A stretch of 64,000 nucleotides of DNA from Oceanobacillus sp. HTM 045 (GTDB taxonomy: Bacteria > Pseudomonadota > Alphaproteobacteria > Rhodobacterales > Rhodobacteraceae). The position numbers and the translations under genes were made by a program. Shown here one piece after another: positions 35,761 to 44,117 of this stretch. The stretch covers positions 372,001 to 436,000 of the forward strand of contig WNWL01000003.1 in the NCBI GenBank assembly GCA_009733745.1, in the 5' to 3' direction. Every line of letters begins with the position of its first letter. Positions within the stretch are counted from its first letter, which is position 1. Under the pieces are notes generated by a model. The model did no database searches, had not been told where the DNA came from, and saw only the letters and a program-made list of their open reading frames with translations.

Positions 35761-36088
35761 CGGCGGGGCCTTTCGTGCCGGGGGCGGTGAGGAAGGCGTC
35801 GAGGCGGTCGAGGCGGCCGGTCCAGACCCGGCGCTGCCCGGCGAGCCAGCCTTCGGCCTGCCGGGCCGTGTCGGGACAGAGCGCGCAGGTGCGCACCCGG
35901 CCCTTCTTGGCGCTTTGGACGAGGCCGCACCCTTCGAGCACGCGCAGGTGCTTCATGAAGGAGGGCAGCGCCATGTCGTGCGGCGCGGCCAGTTCCGAGA
36001 CGCTGGCCGGCCCCTGCGCCAGCCGCGCGACCACCGCGCGGCGGGTGCCGTCGGAGAGGGCGTGGAAGACGGCGTCAAGGTTAGCCAT
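35705..36088 (-). CDS. ArsR-family regulator paired with an SRPBCC protein
   Basis: A 127-residue winged-helix repressor: MANLDAVFHALSDGTRRAVV at the N-terminus, then LAQGPASVSELAAPHDMALPSFMKHLRVLE as the DNA-binding helices. It has no cluster of metal-binding cysteines at the usual recognition-helix site, as in the non-metal ArsR group that accompanies SRPBCC proteins. It likely represses its own operon. The start at 36088 is set by the family's N-terminus. Confidence 0.87.
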   Translation of the reverse strand: MANLDAVFHALSDGTRRAVVARLAQGPASVSELAAPHDMALPSFMKHLRVLEGCGLVQSAKKGRVRTCALCPDTARQAEGWLAGQRRVWTGRLDRLDAFLTAPGTKGPADESADERHDDEPGADALR

Positions 36089-36211
36089 GTGGCTTGGTAT
36101 CGCCACCGGCCCGGCCGGTCAAGACAGTTTGCCGACCGGGTAAGTATCGGCGTTTGCCAGCCGTCAGGAAATCTGGTCTAGCAGGAAGCCGGACGCCGCC
36201 GGAGCGCATGA

Positions 36212-37351
36212 TTGAGCCAGAACCCCGTCATCCACATCCATGCCGGGCTGCCCAAGACGGGCAGCACCGCGTTGCAGAAGTTCCTGTACCAGAACAGGTT
36301 CCTGCTGCGCCCGGCGGGGCTGCTGGTGCCCGAGACTGGGATGACGGAAGGCGGGGCGCATCACCCGTTCTTCTTCGAGGCGGGCGGGCTGAACCCGTTC
36401 GAGCGCTCGGCTGCGGTCAACGACCTGGAAGCGGAGATCCGCGATTCCGGCGCGCGTGCGGTGCTGCTCTCCTCCGAGTTCGTCTACGGCGTGCTGCGCT
36501 GGGGCTTCGCGGGCAAGGCGCTGCGGCGGCTGCGGCGGCGGGGGTTCGAGCTGCGGTTCCACGTCTTCATCCGGCCGCAGACGGATTTCGCCGTTTCCGC
36601 CTACCCGGAATTCCTGCGCAACATGGTAGTCGGGGTGCGGTTCCCGGCCTTCGTCGAGCGCATTTTCCTGCCTTACGCGGGCGATTACCGCACCTTCACC
36701 TCGGCGATGCAGCCCTTCTCCGACGTGCCGGTGAACCTGATCCCCTACAACCGCGCGGCGCGGCGCGAGGGAGTGTGGTGGAAGCTGATCGAGGCCACCG
36801 GCACCGCCATCGCCGACCCGGAGGTCTACGCGATACCGGGGGAGGTCAACCGCTCGCTCGGGCCCGCCGGGGTCTCGGCGCTGGAACAGGCGCTGATGCG
36901 GATCGAGCGGACCGGGATGGTCGCGCGCTGGGGGCACCGCAAGGCGGTGCGCAGCGCGCTGCTCTACGCCACGCATGGCGTTTCGGGGGAGGAGACCCGC
37001 TTCAACCCGCTGATGCGCAACGAGCGGGCGAAGCTGTGGGAAAGTTGCCGCGAGGCCAATGACAGCCTGGCGATGGAAGCCTGGGGGATGCCCTGGGACG
37101 AGGTCTTCCCCGACGAGGCGGGCGAGCGGCCACGCAAGGAGATCTTCCGGCGCGAGGCGGCGTCGGAGGAGATGATCGCGCATCACGACTGGATGGTGCG
37201 CCACTTCTACCGCACCGCCAAGCGCAAGATCGCCGCCGTGGAGCGCAAGGCGGCGGAGCTGAGCCCGGTGCAGCGCCTCCGCCGGGCGGTGGGCCGCCCC
37301 GTGGACCGGCTCGCCGACCGGGTGATGAAGTCGCTGATCAAGGGGGCGTGA
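36212..37351 (+). CDS. Sulfotransferase-like protein with PAPS-binding loop
   Basis: A 379-residue protein that opens with IHIHAGLPKTGSTALQKFLY; PKTGST is the 5'-phosphosulfate loop of PAPS-dependent sulfotransferases. A 3'-phosphate motif candidate is FHVFIRPQTDFAVSAY near residue 130. The rest is poorly conserved, as is usual for this group that modifies polysaccharides or lipids. Its start is TTG at 36212; an ATG 4 bases upstream is in another frame. The C-terminus is basic. Acceptor unknown. Confidence 0.72.
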   Translation: MSQNPVIHIHAGLPKTGSTALQKFLYQNRFLLRPAGLLVPETGMTEGGAHHPFFFEAGGLNPFERSAAVNDLEAEIRDSGARAVLLSSEFVYGVLRWGFAGKALRRLRRRGFELRFHVFIRPQTDFAVSAYPEFLRNMVVGVRFPAFVERIFLPYAGDYRTFTSAMQPFSDVPVNLIPYNRAARREGVWWKLIEATGTAIADPEVYAIPGEVNRSLGPAGVSALEQALMRIERTGMVARWGHRKAVRSALLYATHGVSGEETRFNPLMRNERAKLWESCREANDSLAMEAWGMPWDEVFPDEAGERPRKEIFRREAASEEMIAHHDWMVRHFYRTAKRKIAAVERKAAELSPVQRLRRAVGRPVDRLADRVMKSLIKGA

Positions 37352-37445
37352 GAGCGCCCCCCGGGAGAAGGATTGCGGCGCGCCGGCGGAGGGCTCGGAT
37401 GCCGGCGCGCCTGCCCGGGCGGATCACCCGCCCGAACCTCGGGGT

Positions 37446-37847
37446 TCAGTAGCCGGGCTGTACCCGGATCCACCGCTCGACCGTCGCCGAGCCGCCGCGC
37501 GGGCCGTTCCAGGTGGTCGTGCCGCTGGCGCTGCCGTCGTAGTGGCGCTGCCATTGCGAGTTGCGGGTCGTGGTGCCGCCATAGGGGCCGGTGACGGTGC
37601 TGTTGCGCCCGCAGGTGCCATTGGCGCAGCCGCCGGCGCTATTGCCGGACCAGGTGGCGCCGCGATTGTTCTGGTAGGACCAGTCGCGGTAGACGGTGCC
37701 GGTGTTCGGGTCGTAGCTGCGGTTCACCGTGCCGGTGCCGCCACCGCCGCGCGAGCCCTGCCAGGTGAAGCTCCGGCTGCCGGCCTCGGCCGTGAGGGGG
37801 ACCGCGAGGGCGAGCGCCGCGGCGGTCAGGAGGATCTTGCCGATCAT
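37446..37847 (-). CDS. Secreted Gly/Ser/Thr-rich protein
   Basis: A 133-residue protein with a signal peptide (MIGKILLTAAALALAVPLTA, cleaved after AEA). The mature part is rich in Gly, Ser, Thr, Asn and Trp with a loose repeat of W-x-G/N and TGT/TGP units (FTWQGSRGG, WSGNSAGG, TTWNGPRGG) and two Cys. It is probably periplasmic or extracellular. It is divergent from the two-component system, whose response regulator starts 161 bases away, so it might be a target. I do not recognise the family. Confidence 0.68.
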   Translation of the reverse strand: MIGKILLTAAALALAVPLTAEAGSRSFTWQGSRGGGGTGTVNRSYDPNTGTVYRDWSYQNNRGATWSGNSAGGCANGTCGRNSTVTGPYGGTTTRNSQWQRHYDGSASGTTTWNGPRGGSATVERWIRVQPGY

Positions 37848-38007
37848 CGTGTCTCTCCGGTTCCTTCGCGCCGGCTCCCTGCCGGCAGGAGGGAAGATGG
37901 GACCGGCCCGTTGCACCGCGATTTCGCGGGCGTTTCGGTTTGTATCGTTTTGTAAACGGCGCCCGCGCGGCCTTCCGGGTGCCCGGCCCGCGCCGTAGGA
38001 TCGGGCC

Positions 38008-38724
38008 ATGACACCCGGAAACCGCCTTCTGCTGGTCGAGGACGACCCCGAGCTTCAATCGCTCGTCTCGGGGTTCCTCGCGCGCGAGGGCTTCGACGTT
38101 GCGGTGGCTGGGGACGGCAGGGAGGCCGACCGCGCGCTGGCCGCATCGCCGCCGGATCTCGTGATCCTCGACCTGATGCTGCCGGGGGAGGACGGGCTCT
38201 CGATCTGCCGCCGCCTGCGCCAGGCGACCGACCTGCCAATCCTGATGCTGACGGCGAAGTCGGAGGATATCGACCGCATCGTCGGGCTGGAGGTCGGGGC
38301 GGACGACTATCTCGGCAAGCCGTTCAACCCGCGCGAGTTGCTGGCGCGCATCCGCGCGATCCTGCGCCGGGCGGGCAGGGGCCGGGCGGACAAGGACGAT
38401 GGCGCGGCCCCGGCGCCGGGGCGGGTGCTGAGCTTCGACGGCTGGCGGCTGGCGCTCGACGCGCGGCAGGCGACCGGGCCGGACGGGCGGGAGGTGGAGC
38501 TGACCACCGGCGAGTTCGACCTGCTCGCCGTCTTCGCGGGCCACGCACGGCGGGTTCTGTCGCGCGACCAGCTGCTGGAAATGACGCAGGGGCGCAGCCA
38601 CGAGCCGTTCGACCGCTCCATCGACGTGCAGGTCAGCCGGCTGCGCAAGAAGGTCGGGGCGGACCTGATCCGCACCGTGCGCAACACCGGCTACCTGTTC
38701 ACCGCCGAGGTGCGGAAAGGATGA
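38008..38724 (+). CDS. OmpR-family response regulator
   Basis: A 238-residue response regulator: receiver domain (LLVEDDPELQ, phospho-acceptor in VILDLMLPGEDG, Lys in YLGKPFNP) and C-terminal winged helix (LSFDGWRLALDARQ, then LTTGEFDLLAVF and IDVQVSRLRKKVG). It is translationally coupled (ATGA) to the histidine kinase gene that follows. Confidence 0.95.
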   Translation: MTPGNRLLLVEDDPELQSLVSGFLAREGFDVAVAGDGREADRALAASPPDLVILDLMLPGEDGLSICRRLRQATDLPILMLTAKSEDIDRIVGLEVGADDYLGKPFNPRELLARIRAILRRAGRGRADKDDGAAPAPGRVLSFDGWRLALDARQATGPDGREVELTTGEFDLLAVFAGHARRVLSRDQLLEMTQGRSHEPFDRSIDVQVSRLRKKVGADLIRTVRNTGYLFTAEVRKG

Positions 38725-40118
38725 AGAGGTCCTGGAGCCTGTTCGTGCGGCTCGGCGCGGTCGCGGCGCTGGGGCTGTTCCTGCTCCAGCTGCTGATCGT
38801 GTTCGCGATCTATGCCCAGCGGGCGCGTTCGACCGAGGCGGGCTTCCGCTTCCCGCTGCCGGACCAGGCCGCGGCCATCGTCGAGTTGCTGGAGACCGGC
38901 GAGAACCGCGCCGCGGTGCTGCGCGCGGTCAACCGGGCCGACCTGATCGTCACCGTGGAGGACGCGCCGTTCGAGGCGTTCGAGACCGAGCCGCGCCGGA
39001 TCGAGAAGGTGGAGCGCGCCGTCGCCCGCTATCTCGACGCGCTCGGCGGGCGGCGCGCGGCGGTGTTCGTCGCGGTGCCGGAGGCGGAGGAGGCGGAAGC
39101 CGACGCCCGGCTCTCCGCCAACGGGCTATGGACCCGCCACCCGATGCGCATGGCGATCGAGCTGGCCGGAAGCGGCGCGGGCGGCGGCGGCGTGGTGGTG
39201 ATCGAGACGCAGGGGGAGCTGGCGCGGCGGATCTACAACTGGCCGCTGGGGCTGTTCAGCGGGATCATCGGGCTGGTGGTGGCGGCGGGCACGCTCTGGT
39301 TCCTGCGCCGCGAGACCCGGCCGATCCGGCGCCTCGCGGCGGCGGCGCGCAGTTTCGGCGAGGGGCGCGAGACGCCGCCGGTGCGCGAATCCGGCGCGCG
39401 GGAACTGCGTAGCCTGATCCGCAACTTCAACGCCATGCGCGAGCGGATCGGCGAATTGCTGCACGGGCGCACGCTGATGCTCGGCGCGATGAGCCACGAC
39501 CTGCGCACCTACCTCACCAGGCTGCGGCTGCGGGTGGAGGCGATCGAGCCGGAGGCCGAGCGCGAGAAGGCGGTGCGAGACGTGGAGCGGATGTCCGCGC
39601 TGGTGGACGACTCGCTCGCCTTCGCCCGCATCCTCGGCGAGGAGGCGCGGGTGGAGGAGGTGGACCTCGCCGCGCTGGTGCGCGAGATCGCAGGCGATCT
39701 CGACCCGGAAGGCGGGCGCGTCACGGTCGAGGCCGGCGGCGCGGCGGTGGTGGAAGGCAGCCGCAGCGGGCTGCGGCGCGTCGTCACCAACCTTGTGGAG
39801 AACGCGCTGAAATTCGGCTCCACCTGCCGGATCACGCTCGCGGGCGCGGACCCGGTGGTGTTGGAGATCGCCGACGATGGCCCCGGCATCCCGCCGGGGG
39901 AACGCGAGGCGGTGCTGCGCCCGTTCTGGCGCGGGGATGCCGCGCGCACGCTTGGAGCAGGGGGAGACGGCAGGGGCGCGGGGCTCGGCCTCGCCATCGC
40001 CCGTGAGGTCGTCACGCGGATGGGCGGCACTCTGACCCTCGGCGGGAACACGCCCAGCGGGCTCGTCTGCACGCTGACCCTGCCGGCAAGGGTGGTGGAA
40101 ACCGGCGCCGGCACCTGA
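38721..40118 (+). CDS. EnvZ-like membrane sensor histidine kinase
   Basis: A 465-residue kinase with a first transmembrane helix (LGAVAALGLFLLQLLIVFAIY), a periplasmic domain of about 140 residues, a second helix (GLFSGIIGLVVAAGTLWFL), a HAMP linker, HisKA (MLGAMSHDLRTYLTRLRLRVE with the His) and an HATPase domain (LVENALKFG, IADDGPGIPPGE, GAGLGLAIAREVV). It should phosphorylate the coupled OmpR-type regulator. In the H-box, Arg-Thr-Tyr replaces the usual Arg-Thr-Pro. Signal unknown. Confidence 0.93.
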   Translation: MKRSWSLFVRLGAVAALGLFLLQLLIVFAIYAQRARSTEAGFRFPLPDQAAAIVELLETGENRAAVLRAVNRADLIVTVEDAPFEAFETEPRRIEKVERAVARYLDALGGRRAAVFVAVPEAEEAEADARLSANGLWTRHPMRMAIELAGSGAGGGGVVVIETQGELARRIYNWPLGLFSGIIGLVVAAGTLWFLRRETRPIRRLAAAARSFGEGRETPPVRESGARELRSLIRNFNAMRERIGELLHGRTLMLGAMSHDLRTYLTRLRLRVEAIEPEAEREKAVRDVERMSALVDDSLAFARILGEEARVEEVDLAALVREIAGDLDPEGGRVTVEAGGAAVVEGSRSGLRRVVTNLVENALKFGSTCRITLAGADPVVLEIADDGPGIPPGEREAVLRPFWRGDAARTLGAGGDGRGAGLGLAIAREVVTRMGGTLTLGGNTPSGLVCTLTLPARVVETGAGT

Positions 40119-40148
40119 TTGGATGCGCGGATCGGCAGGAGGGACTTC

Positions 40149-40922
40149 ATGCATCCGATCCACGCGCTCTGGTGCCACCCGCGATCCGTCTCCACCGCGT
40201 TCGAGCGCGTCATGCGCGAACGCGGTGACCTCGCGGTGCTGCACGAGCCGTTCATGTACCATTACTACTCCGGCGGGCGGAGTTTCCCCGGCTTCGAGCC
40301 GGACCCGGACCACCCGACCGGCTACGACGACATCCGGGAGATGATCCGCGGGCGGGCGGCGGACGGGCCGGTCTTCTTCAAGGACATGGCCTATTACGTG
40401 CTCGACGAGATCGGGCGCGACGCAGGGTTCGCGCGGGAGATGACCCACGCCTTCCTCGTGCGCGACCCGGCGGAGGCGGTGGTCTCCTACGCGCGGGTAG
40501 ATCCGGAGATGTCGCGCGAGGAGATCGGCTTCGAGGCGCAGTGGCGGCTGTACGTGACCTTGTGCGGGTTCGGGATCGCGCCGCGCGTGATCCTGTCGGA
40601 GACGCTGCGCCGCGCGCCGGAAGCGACGATGGCCGCCTACTGGGAGGCGGCCGGGCTGCCACCGGTGCCGGAGGCGCTCACCTGGGACCGGACGGTGCCG
40701 GAGGGGTGGGAGAGCGTGCAGGCCTGGCACCGGAAGGCGATCACCAGCGGGCGCATCCGCGCGCCGGAGCCGCCGGGGAAGGCCCTGCGCGCGCTCGAGG
40801 ACCTGGGTGAGCCCTATACCGGCCACGCGGCGCATCACCGGCCGTTCTACGAGAAGCTGCGGGCCGTGGCTGAGGAGCAGGCGGGGACGGACGGATCGGG
40901 GCAGGTGGACCGGGCGGGGTAG
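40149..40922 (+). CDS. Sulfotransferase-fold family protein
   Basis: A 257-residue protein with the P-loop-like WCHPRSVSTAFERVM near residue 8, EPFMYHYY, FFKDMAYYV and FLVRDPAEAVVSYARVDPE, in the order of the small sulfotransferase-like family often mislabelled as branched-chain aminotransferase-like. AGGAGGGACTTC is a strong ribosome site for the ATG at 40149. Acceptor unknown. A copy of the palindromic element follows its stop. Confidence 0.78.
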   Translation: MHPIHALWCHPRSVSTAFERVMRERGDLAVLHEPFMYHYYSGGRSFPGFEPDPDHPTGYDDIREMIRGRAADGPVFFKDMAYYVLDEIGRDAGFAREMTHAFLVRDPAEAVVSYARVDPEMSREEIGFEAQWRLYVTLCGFGIAPRVILSETLRRAPEATMAAYWEAAGLPPVPEALTWDRTVPEGWESVQAWHRKAITSGRIRAPEPPGKALRALEDLGEPYTGHAAHHRPFYEKLRAVAEEQAGTDGSGQVDRAG

Positions 40923-40932
40923 CGGTGGATGG

Positions 40933-40962
40933 CCACGGCACGCGCGGCCAGCGCGGGCCACG
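40933..40962. repeat. Palindromic intergenic element, copy 2
   Basis: CCACGGCACGCGCGGCCAGC followed by GCGGGCCACG: 29 of 30 bases match the reverse complement of 35139-35168. The single change (A for C) breaks one pair of the palindrome arms. It lies 10 bases after the stop of the sulfotransferase-fold gene. Confidence 0.6.
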
Positions 40963-40993
40963 GGCAGTGAAGAAACGATTCCGGTGGTTCGTC

Positions 40994-41686
40994 CTACCGA
41001 TTTCCCATGAACGCCCCGGCGGCGGTGTCGAGCTTCACGCGGGCCTCCGCGCTGCCCGCTTCGCAGGGCGCGTCGGTCATGGCGAAGACGAACAGCCGGC
41101 CCACGGCGCGGAGGCCGAACCATAGCTCGGTGTCCTCGCGGCCATTGGCGGTGCCGCAGAGATAGATGCCGGTGGCATCGCTCTCGATCATGGCGAGCGA
41201 CAGTTCCGCGCCGCCGCCGGGCAGCCAGCCGCTGGCCTCGATCTCGTCGGCGACCTTGCCGTAGGCGCGGGCCTTCTCGCCGAAGCCGATGGGCTCGACC
41301 GGGCGGCCCGTGTCGTTGAAGCCGACCAGCAGGCGCTCGCCGCCGGCGCCCTCCAGCATCACCGCGCCGAACGCACCGGAGAGCACCTTCACCTGCTCGT
41401 TCGGCGTGTATCCCTCGGGGATGCGGACATGGATGACCGTACCGCCGCGGACGAAGGCGATGGCGCCGTCGCGCCGCTCCACCGTCACGCCCTGCGCGCT
41501 GCCGCCGATGGGAACGGTCGTGCCGTCGGCCAGCGCGTCGAACAGGCGCGGGCCTTCCGCGGCAGGGGCGGCGGCGGTGGATGCGGGGCGGCCCTCCCCG
41601 CGCCCGGCGCGGTCCCCGGACATCCGTTCGAGGTAGAGCACGGTGCCGATCACGATCAGCACCAGGAGGATGACGGGGAGTTTCAC
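40994..41686 (-). CDS. Membrane-anchored protein of unknown function
   Basis: A 230-residue protein with a single N-terminal helix (LPVILLVLIVIGTVLYLERM) and an Ala/Gly/Pro-rich linker, then a globular domain likely in the periplasm. The domain holds two cysteines (IYLCGTANG and DAPCEAGS). I do not recognise a family. It follows apt by 18 bases on the same strand. Confidence 0.65.
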   Translation of the reverse strand: MKLPVILLVLIVIGTVLYLERMSGDRAGRGEGRPASTAAAPAAEGPRLFDALADGTTVPIGGSAQGVTVERRDGAIAFVRGGTVIHVRIPEGYTPNEQVKVLSGAFGAVMLEGAGGERLLVGFNDTGRPVEPIGFGEKARAYGKVADEIEASGWLPGGGAELSLAMIESDATGIYLCGTANGREDTELWFGLRAVGRLFVFAMTDAPCEAGSAEARVKLDTAAGAFMGNR

Positions 41687-41704
41687 GTCACCGGGACCGC
41701 CGCC

Positions 41705-42244
41705 TCAGTGGCCGTCGAAGGCGCAGAGCGCATGCACCTCGATGCCGAGATCCTCCAGCCGCTTGCGGCCGCCGAGTTCCGGCAGGTCCACCACGAAGGC
41801 GGCGCCGACGATCTCGCCGCCGAGCCGTTCCGCCAGCCGGATGCCGGCCTCGGCGGTGCCGCCCGTGGCGAGCAGATCATCGACGATCAGCACCTGTTCG
41901 CCGGCCTCAATGGCGTCCTCGTGGACCTCGACGATCGCCTCGCCGTATTCGAGCTGGTATTCCTGCGCGATGGTCTTCCAGGGCAGCTTGCCCTTCTTGC
42001 GGACGGGTACGAAACCGACCGAGAGCTGGTGCGCCACCGCGCCGCCGAGGATGAAGCCGCGCGCTTCCAGCCCGATCACCTTGTCGATGCGCAGCCCCGC
42101 CCAGGGGTGCAGCAGCAGGTCGATCGCCATGCGGAAGCCGCGCGCATCGCCGAACAGCGTGGTCACGTCGCGGAACATGATCCCCTCGTGGGGGAAGTCG
42201 GGGATGGCCCGGATGTAGTCCTCTACCTGAAGTCTCTTGATCAT
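41705..42244 (-). CDS. apt: Adenine phosphoribosyltransferase
   Basis: A 179-residue type I phosphoribosyltransferase converting adenine and PRPP to AMP. It begins [20 protein letters not shown], has the family segment [29 protein letters not shown], and the PRPP loop [16 protein letters not shown]. Adenine is the product of the MTA phosphorylase encoded by mtnP 3.5 kb upstream on the same strand, so the two act in one salvage route. Confidence 0.97.
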   Translation of the reverse strand: MIKRLQVEDYIRAIPDFPHEGIMFRDVTTLFGDARGFRMAIDLLLHPWAGLRIDKVIGLEARGFILGGAVAHQLSVGFVPVRKKGKLPWKTIAQEYQLEYGEAIVEVHEDAIEAGEQVLIVDDLLATGGTAEAGIRLAERLGGEIVGAAFVVDLPELGGRKRLEDLGIEVHALCAFDGH

Positions 42245-42390
42245 GCCGTCTCCCCGCGCCGCCGGTGTGCCTATGAAACACGGGCGGCACGGGGGATCAA
42301 TCATGCGCATGTCGCGGAGGACGGCCGACCCGGCGTCAGCGGGGGGTCTTATCGGCGGGGATTGGGCGTTCAGACTTCGGCGGTCCGGGA

Positions 42391-42510
42391 TCAACGATCC
42401 TTGTGGCCGAAGAGCGAGATGAAGGGGATGAAGCGCCGCCAGCCGCCCGGCGCATGGGGACTCGAGTGGCGGGGCGAAAGCAAAAGAACCCGTGCGGTAT
42501 GCAGTGTCAT
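42391..42510 (-). CDS. Small 39-residue protein upstream of apt
   Basis: An ATG at 42510 with an AGGAG 8 bases upstream opens a 39-codon frame ending at TGA (42391-42393). It reads [20 protein letters not shown], then [19 protein letters not shown]. The end [14 protein letters not shown] is basic and hydrophobic, as in small membrane-surface proteins. The good ribosome site and the placement in a gap otherwise without genes support it. No homologue is recognised by eye. Confidence 0.5.
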   Translation of the reverse strand: MTLHTARVLLLSPRHSSPHAPGGWRRFIPFISLFGHKDR

Positions 42511-42687
42511 GGAACGGCTCCTGGAAACTGAAATGGCCTGCATCGTGCCGAAAGTACCCGGCTCGACGATGTGGGATTGTCCACAGTGACGGTGAATAGA
42601 ATGAGGCAGTCATGCAGGCGGACAAGTCCCGACCCGGAATTTTTTGCTTCCGGCGCCGGATTCTGTACGGCCGTCAGGACGCCCGGG

Positions 42688-43662
42688 TCAGGATGCAGGC
42701 GTCTCGCCAGCCAGCGTTTTCGCGAACAGGGCCGTGTCGATGTTGCCGCCGGTGAGGATCACCCCGGCCTTGCGCCCGGCGAGGCGGCCGCGCTCCTGCA
42801 GCAGGGCGGCGAGGGGGGCCGCGCCGGCGCCCTCGGCGATGTTGTGGGTGTCGGTGTAGTAGGCGCGTACGGCGGCGGCGATCTCGTCGTCGCTGACCCG
42901 CACGATCCGGGCCGCGCCCTTCAGCATGATGTCGAGCGGCCCTTCCCACGGCGCGCGGCAGGCGACGCCGTCGGCGAAGGTGCGCACGGTGTTCTTGGTC
43001 ACCACATGGCCCGCCTCGAAGGAGGCGGCGTAGGCGTCCGCCCCTTCCGCCACCACGCCGACGATCTCGGTCTTGAGCCCGAGCAGGTCGCGGGTGCGGA
43101 TCAGCCCGCAGATGCCCGAACCCATGCCCACCGGCGCGTAGACCGTGTCGAGATCGGGCACGGCGCGGAAGAATTCCAGCGCGTAGGTCGCGACGCCGCG
43201 CACCAGGAGCGGGTGGAAGGGCGGGATCAGGTGCAGCCCTTCGGCCTCGCCCACGCGGATCGCCTCGACCCGCGCATCCTCGAAATCGGTGCCGTGGACG
43301 ACGACCTCCGCGCCCCAGGCTCTCATGGCGGCGTTCTTCTCGACCGAGTTGCCCTCGGGGACGTAGACCCTCACCGGGATGCCGTGCGCCCGCGCCGCGA
43401 AGGGGATCGACTGGCCGTGATTGCCGCGGGTGGCGGTGACGATGCCGGGGCAGGCGGGCTCGGCGCGGGTAAGGTCGTCGATGTAGACGATGCCCCCGCG
43501 CACCTTGAAAGCGCCGCAGGGTGTGTGGTTCTCGTGCTTGACCCAGACCTCGCAGCCCGCGCGCTCCGCCAGCAGCGGCCATGCATATTGCGGGGTCGGC
43601 GGCATCCGCGAATGGACGAGGTCCGCCGCCGCTTCGAGTTCGGCGAGCGTGAAACCGGTCAT
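42688..43662 (-). CDS. Threonine dehydratase-like PLP ammonia-lyase
   Basis: A 324-residue fold-type II PLP enzyme. The PLP lysine is in HTPCGAFKVRGG (near residue 53), the substrate loop is TRGNHGQSIPFAAR, the phosphate-binding region is VGMGSGICG, and LTGGNID is the C-terminal cofactor segment. It lacks a regulatory ACT domain, so it is a catabolic-type threonine/serine or related ammonia-lyase. The ATG overlaps the stop of the upstream secreted protein by 4 bp. Confidence 0.85.
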   Translation of the reverse strand: MTGFTLAELEAAADLVHSRMPPTPQYAWPLLAERAGCEVWVKHENHTPCGAFKVRGGIVYIDDLTRAEPACPGIVTATRGNHGQSIPFAARAHGIPVRVYVPEGNSVEKNAAMRAWGAEVVVHGTDFEDARVEAIRVGEAEGLHLIPPFHPLLVRGVATYALEFFRAVPDLDTVYAPVGMGSGICGLIRTRDLLGLKTEIVGVVAEGADAYAASFEAGHVVTKNTVRTFADGVACRAPWEGPLDIMLKGAARIVRVSDDEIAAAVRAYYTDTHNIAEGAGAAPLAALLQERGRLAGRKAGVILTGGNIDTALFAKTLAGETPAS

Positions 43663-44054
43663 GACATCGGCACCTCGCGCCGGATGAAGACGGCCGGGCC
43701 GCCGGTGGCGGAGTGGAGCCGGCCTTCCATGCGGTTCGGGCTTACGAGGCGGAGGTTGAAGTCGTCCGGCCAGTAGTCGGACGAAATCGGCGAGAGCACC
43801 TTGCAGGTGATCGAGATGACGCCGCGGGCCTCCCGCACGTCGCACAACTCCTGCGCCGTCACGCGGGCGTCGGCGTCGTGGTACTCAAGCTCGCCCACCA
43901 GCGCGCCGTTTTCCTCGCGGATGACGATCACGCCCACGTCGCCATTGGCGGTGCCGCCGGTCACCTCGATGTCCCAGATGCCGAGCAGTTCGCTGGACGC
44001 CCAGGCGGGCGGCGCGAGGCAGATGAGGATCAGGGCCGTAAGGATCGCGCGCAC
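43659..44054 (-). CDS. Small secreted protein of unknown function
   Basis: A 131-residue protein with a signal peptide (MRAILTALILICLAPPAWAS). The mature part appears to be a beta-rich domain (LLGIWDIEVTGGTANGDVGV, IVIREENGALVGELEY) with two Cys that may form a disulfide. The opening G-x-W-D-I and later N-G-x-L-x-G-E-x-x-Y resemble small lipocalin-like or DUF domains. It is coupled to the ammonia-lyase gene by a 4-bp overlap; why is unknown. Confidence 0.68.
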   Translation of the reverse strand: MRAILTALILICLAPPAWASSELLGIWDIEVTGGTANGDVGVIVIREENGALVGELEYHDADARVTAQELCDVREARGVISITCKVLSPISSDYWPDDFNLRLVSPNRMEGRLHSATGGPAVFIRREVPMS

Positions 44055-44117
44055 GGGGCAGGCTCCGTTCCGTTTCCGGCTGCACCCTATCCCAGTCGCC
44101 GGGAGGGGACCAGATGT

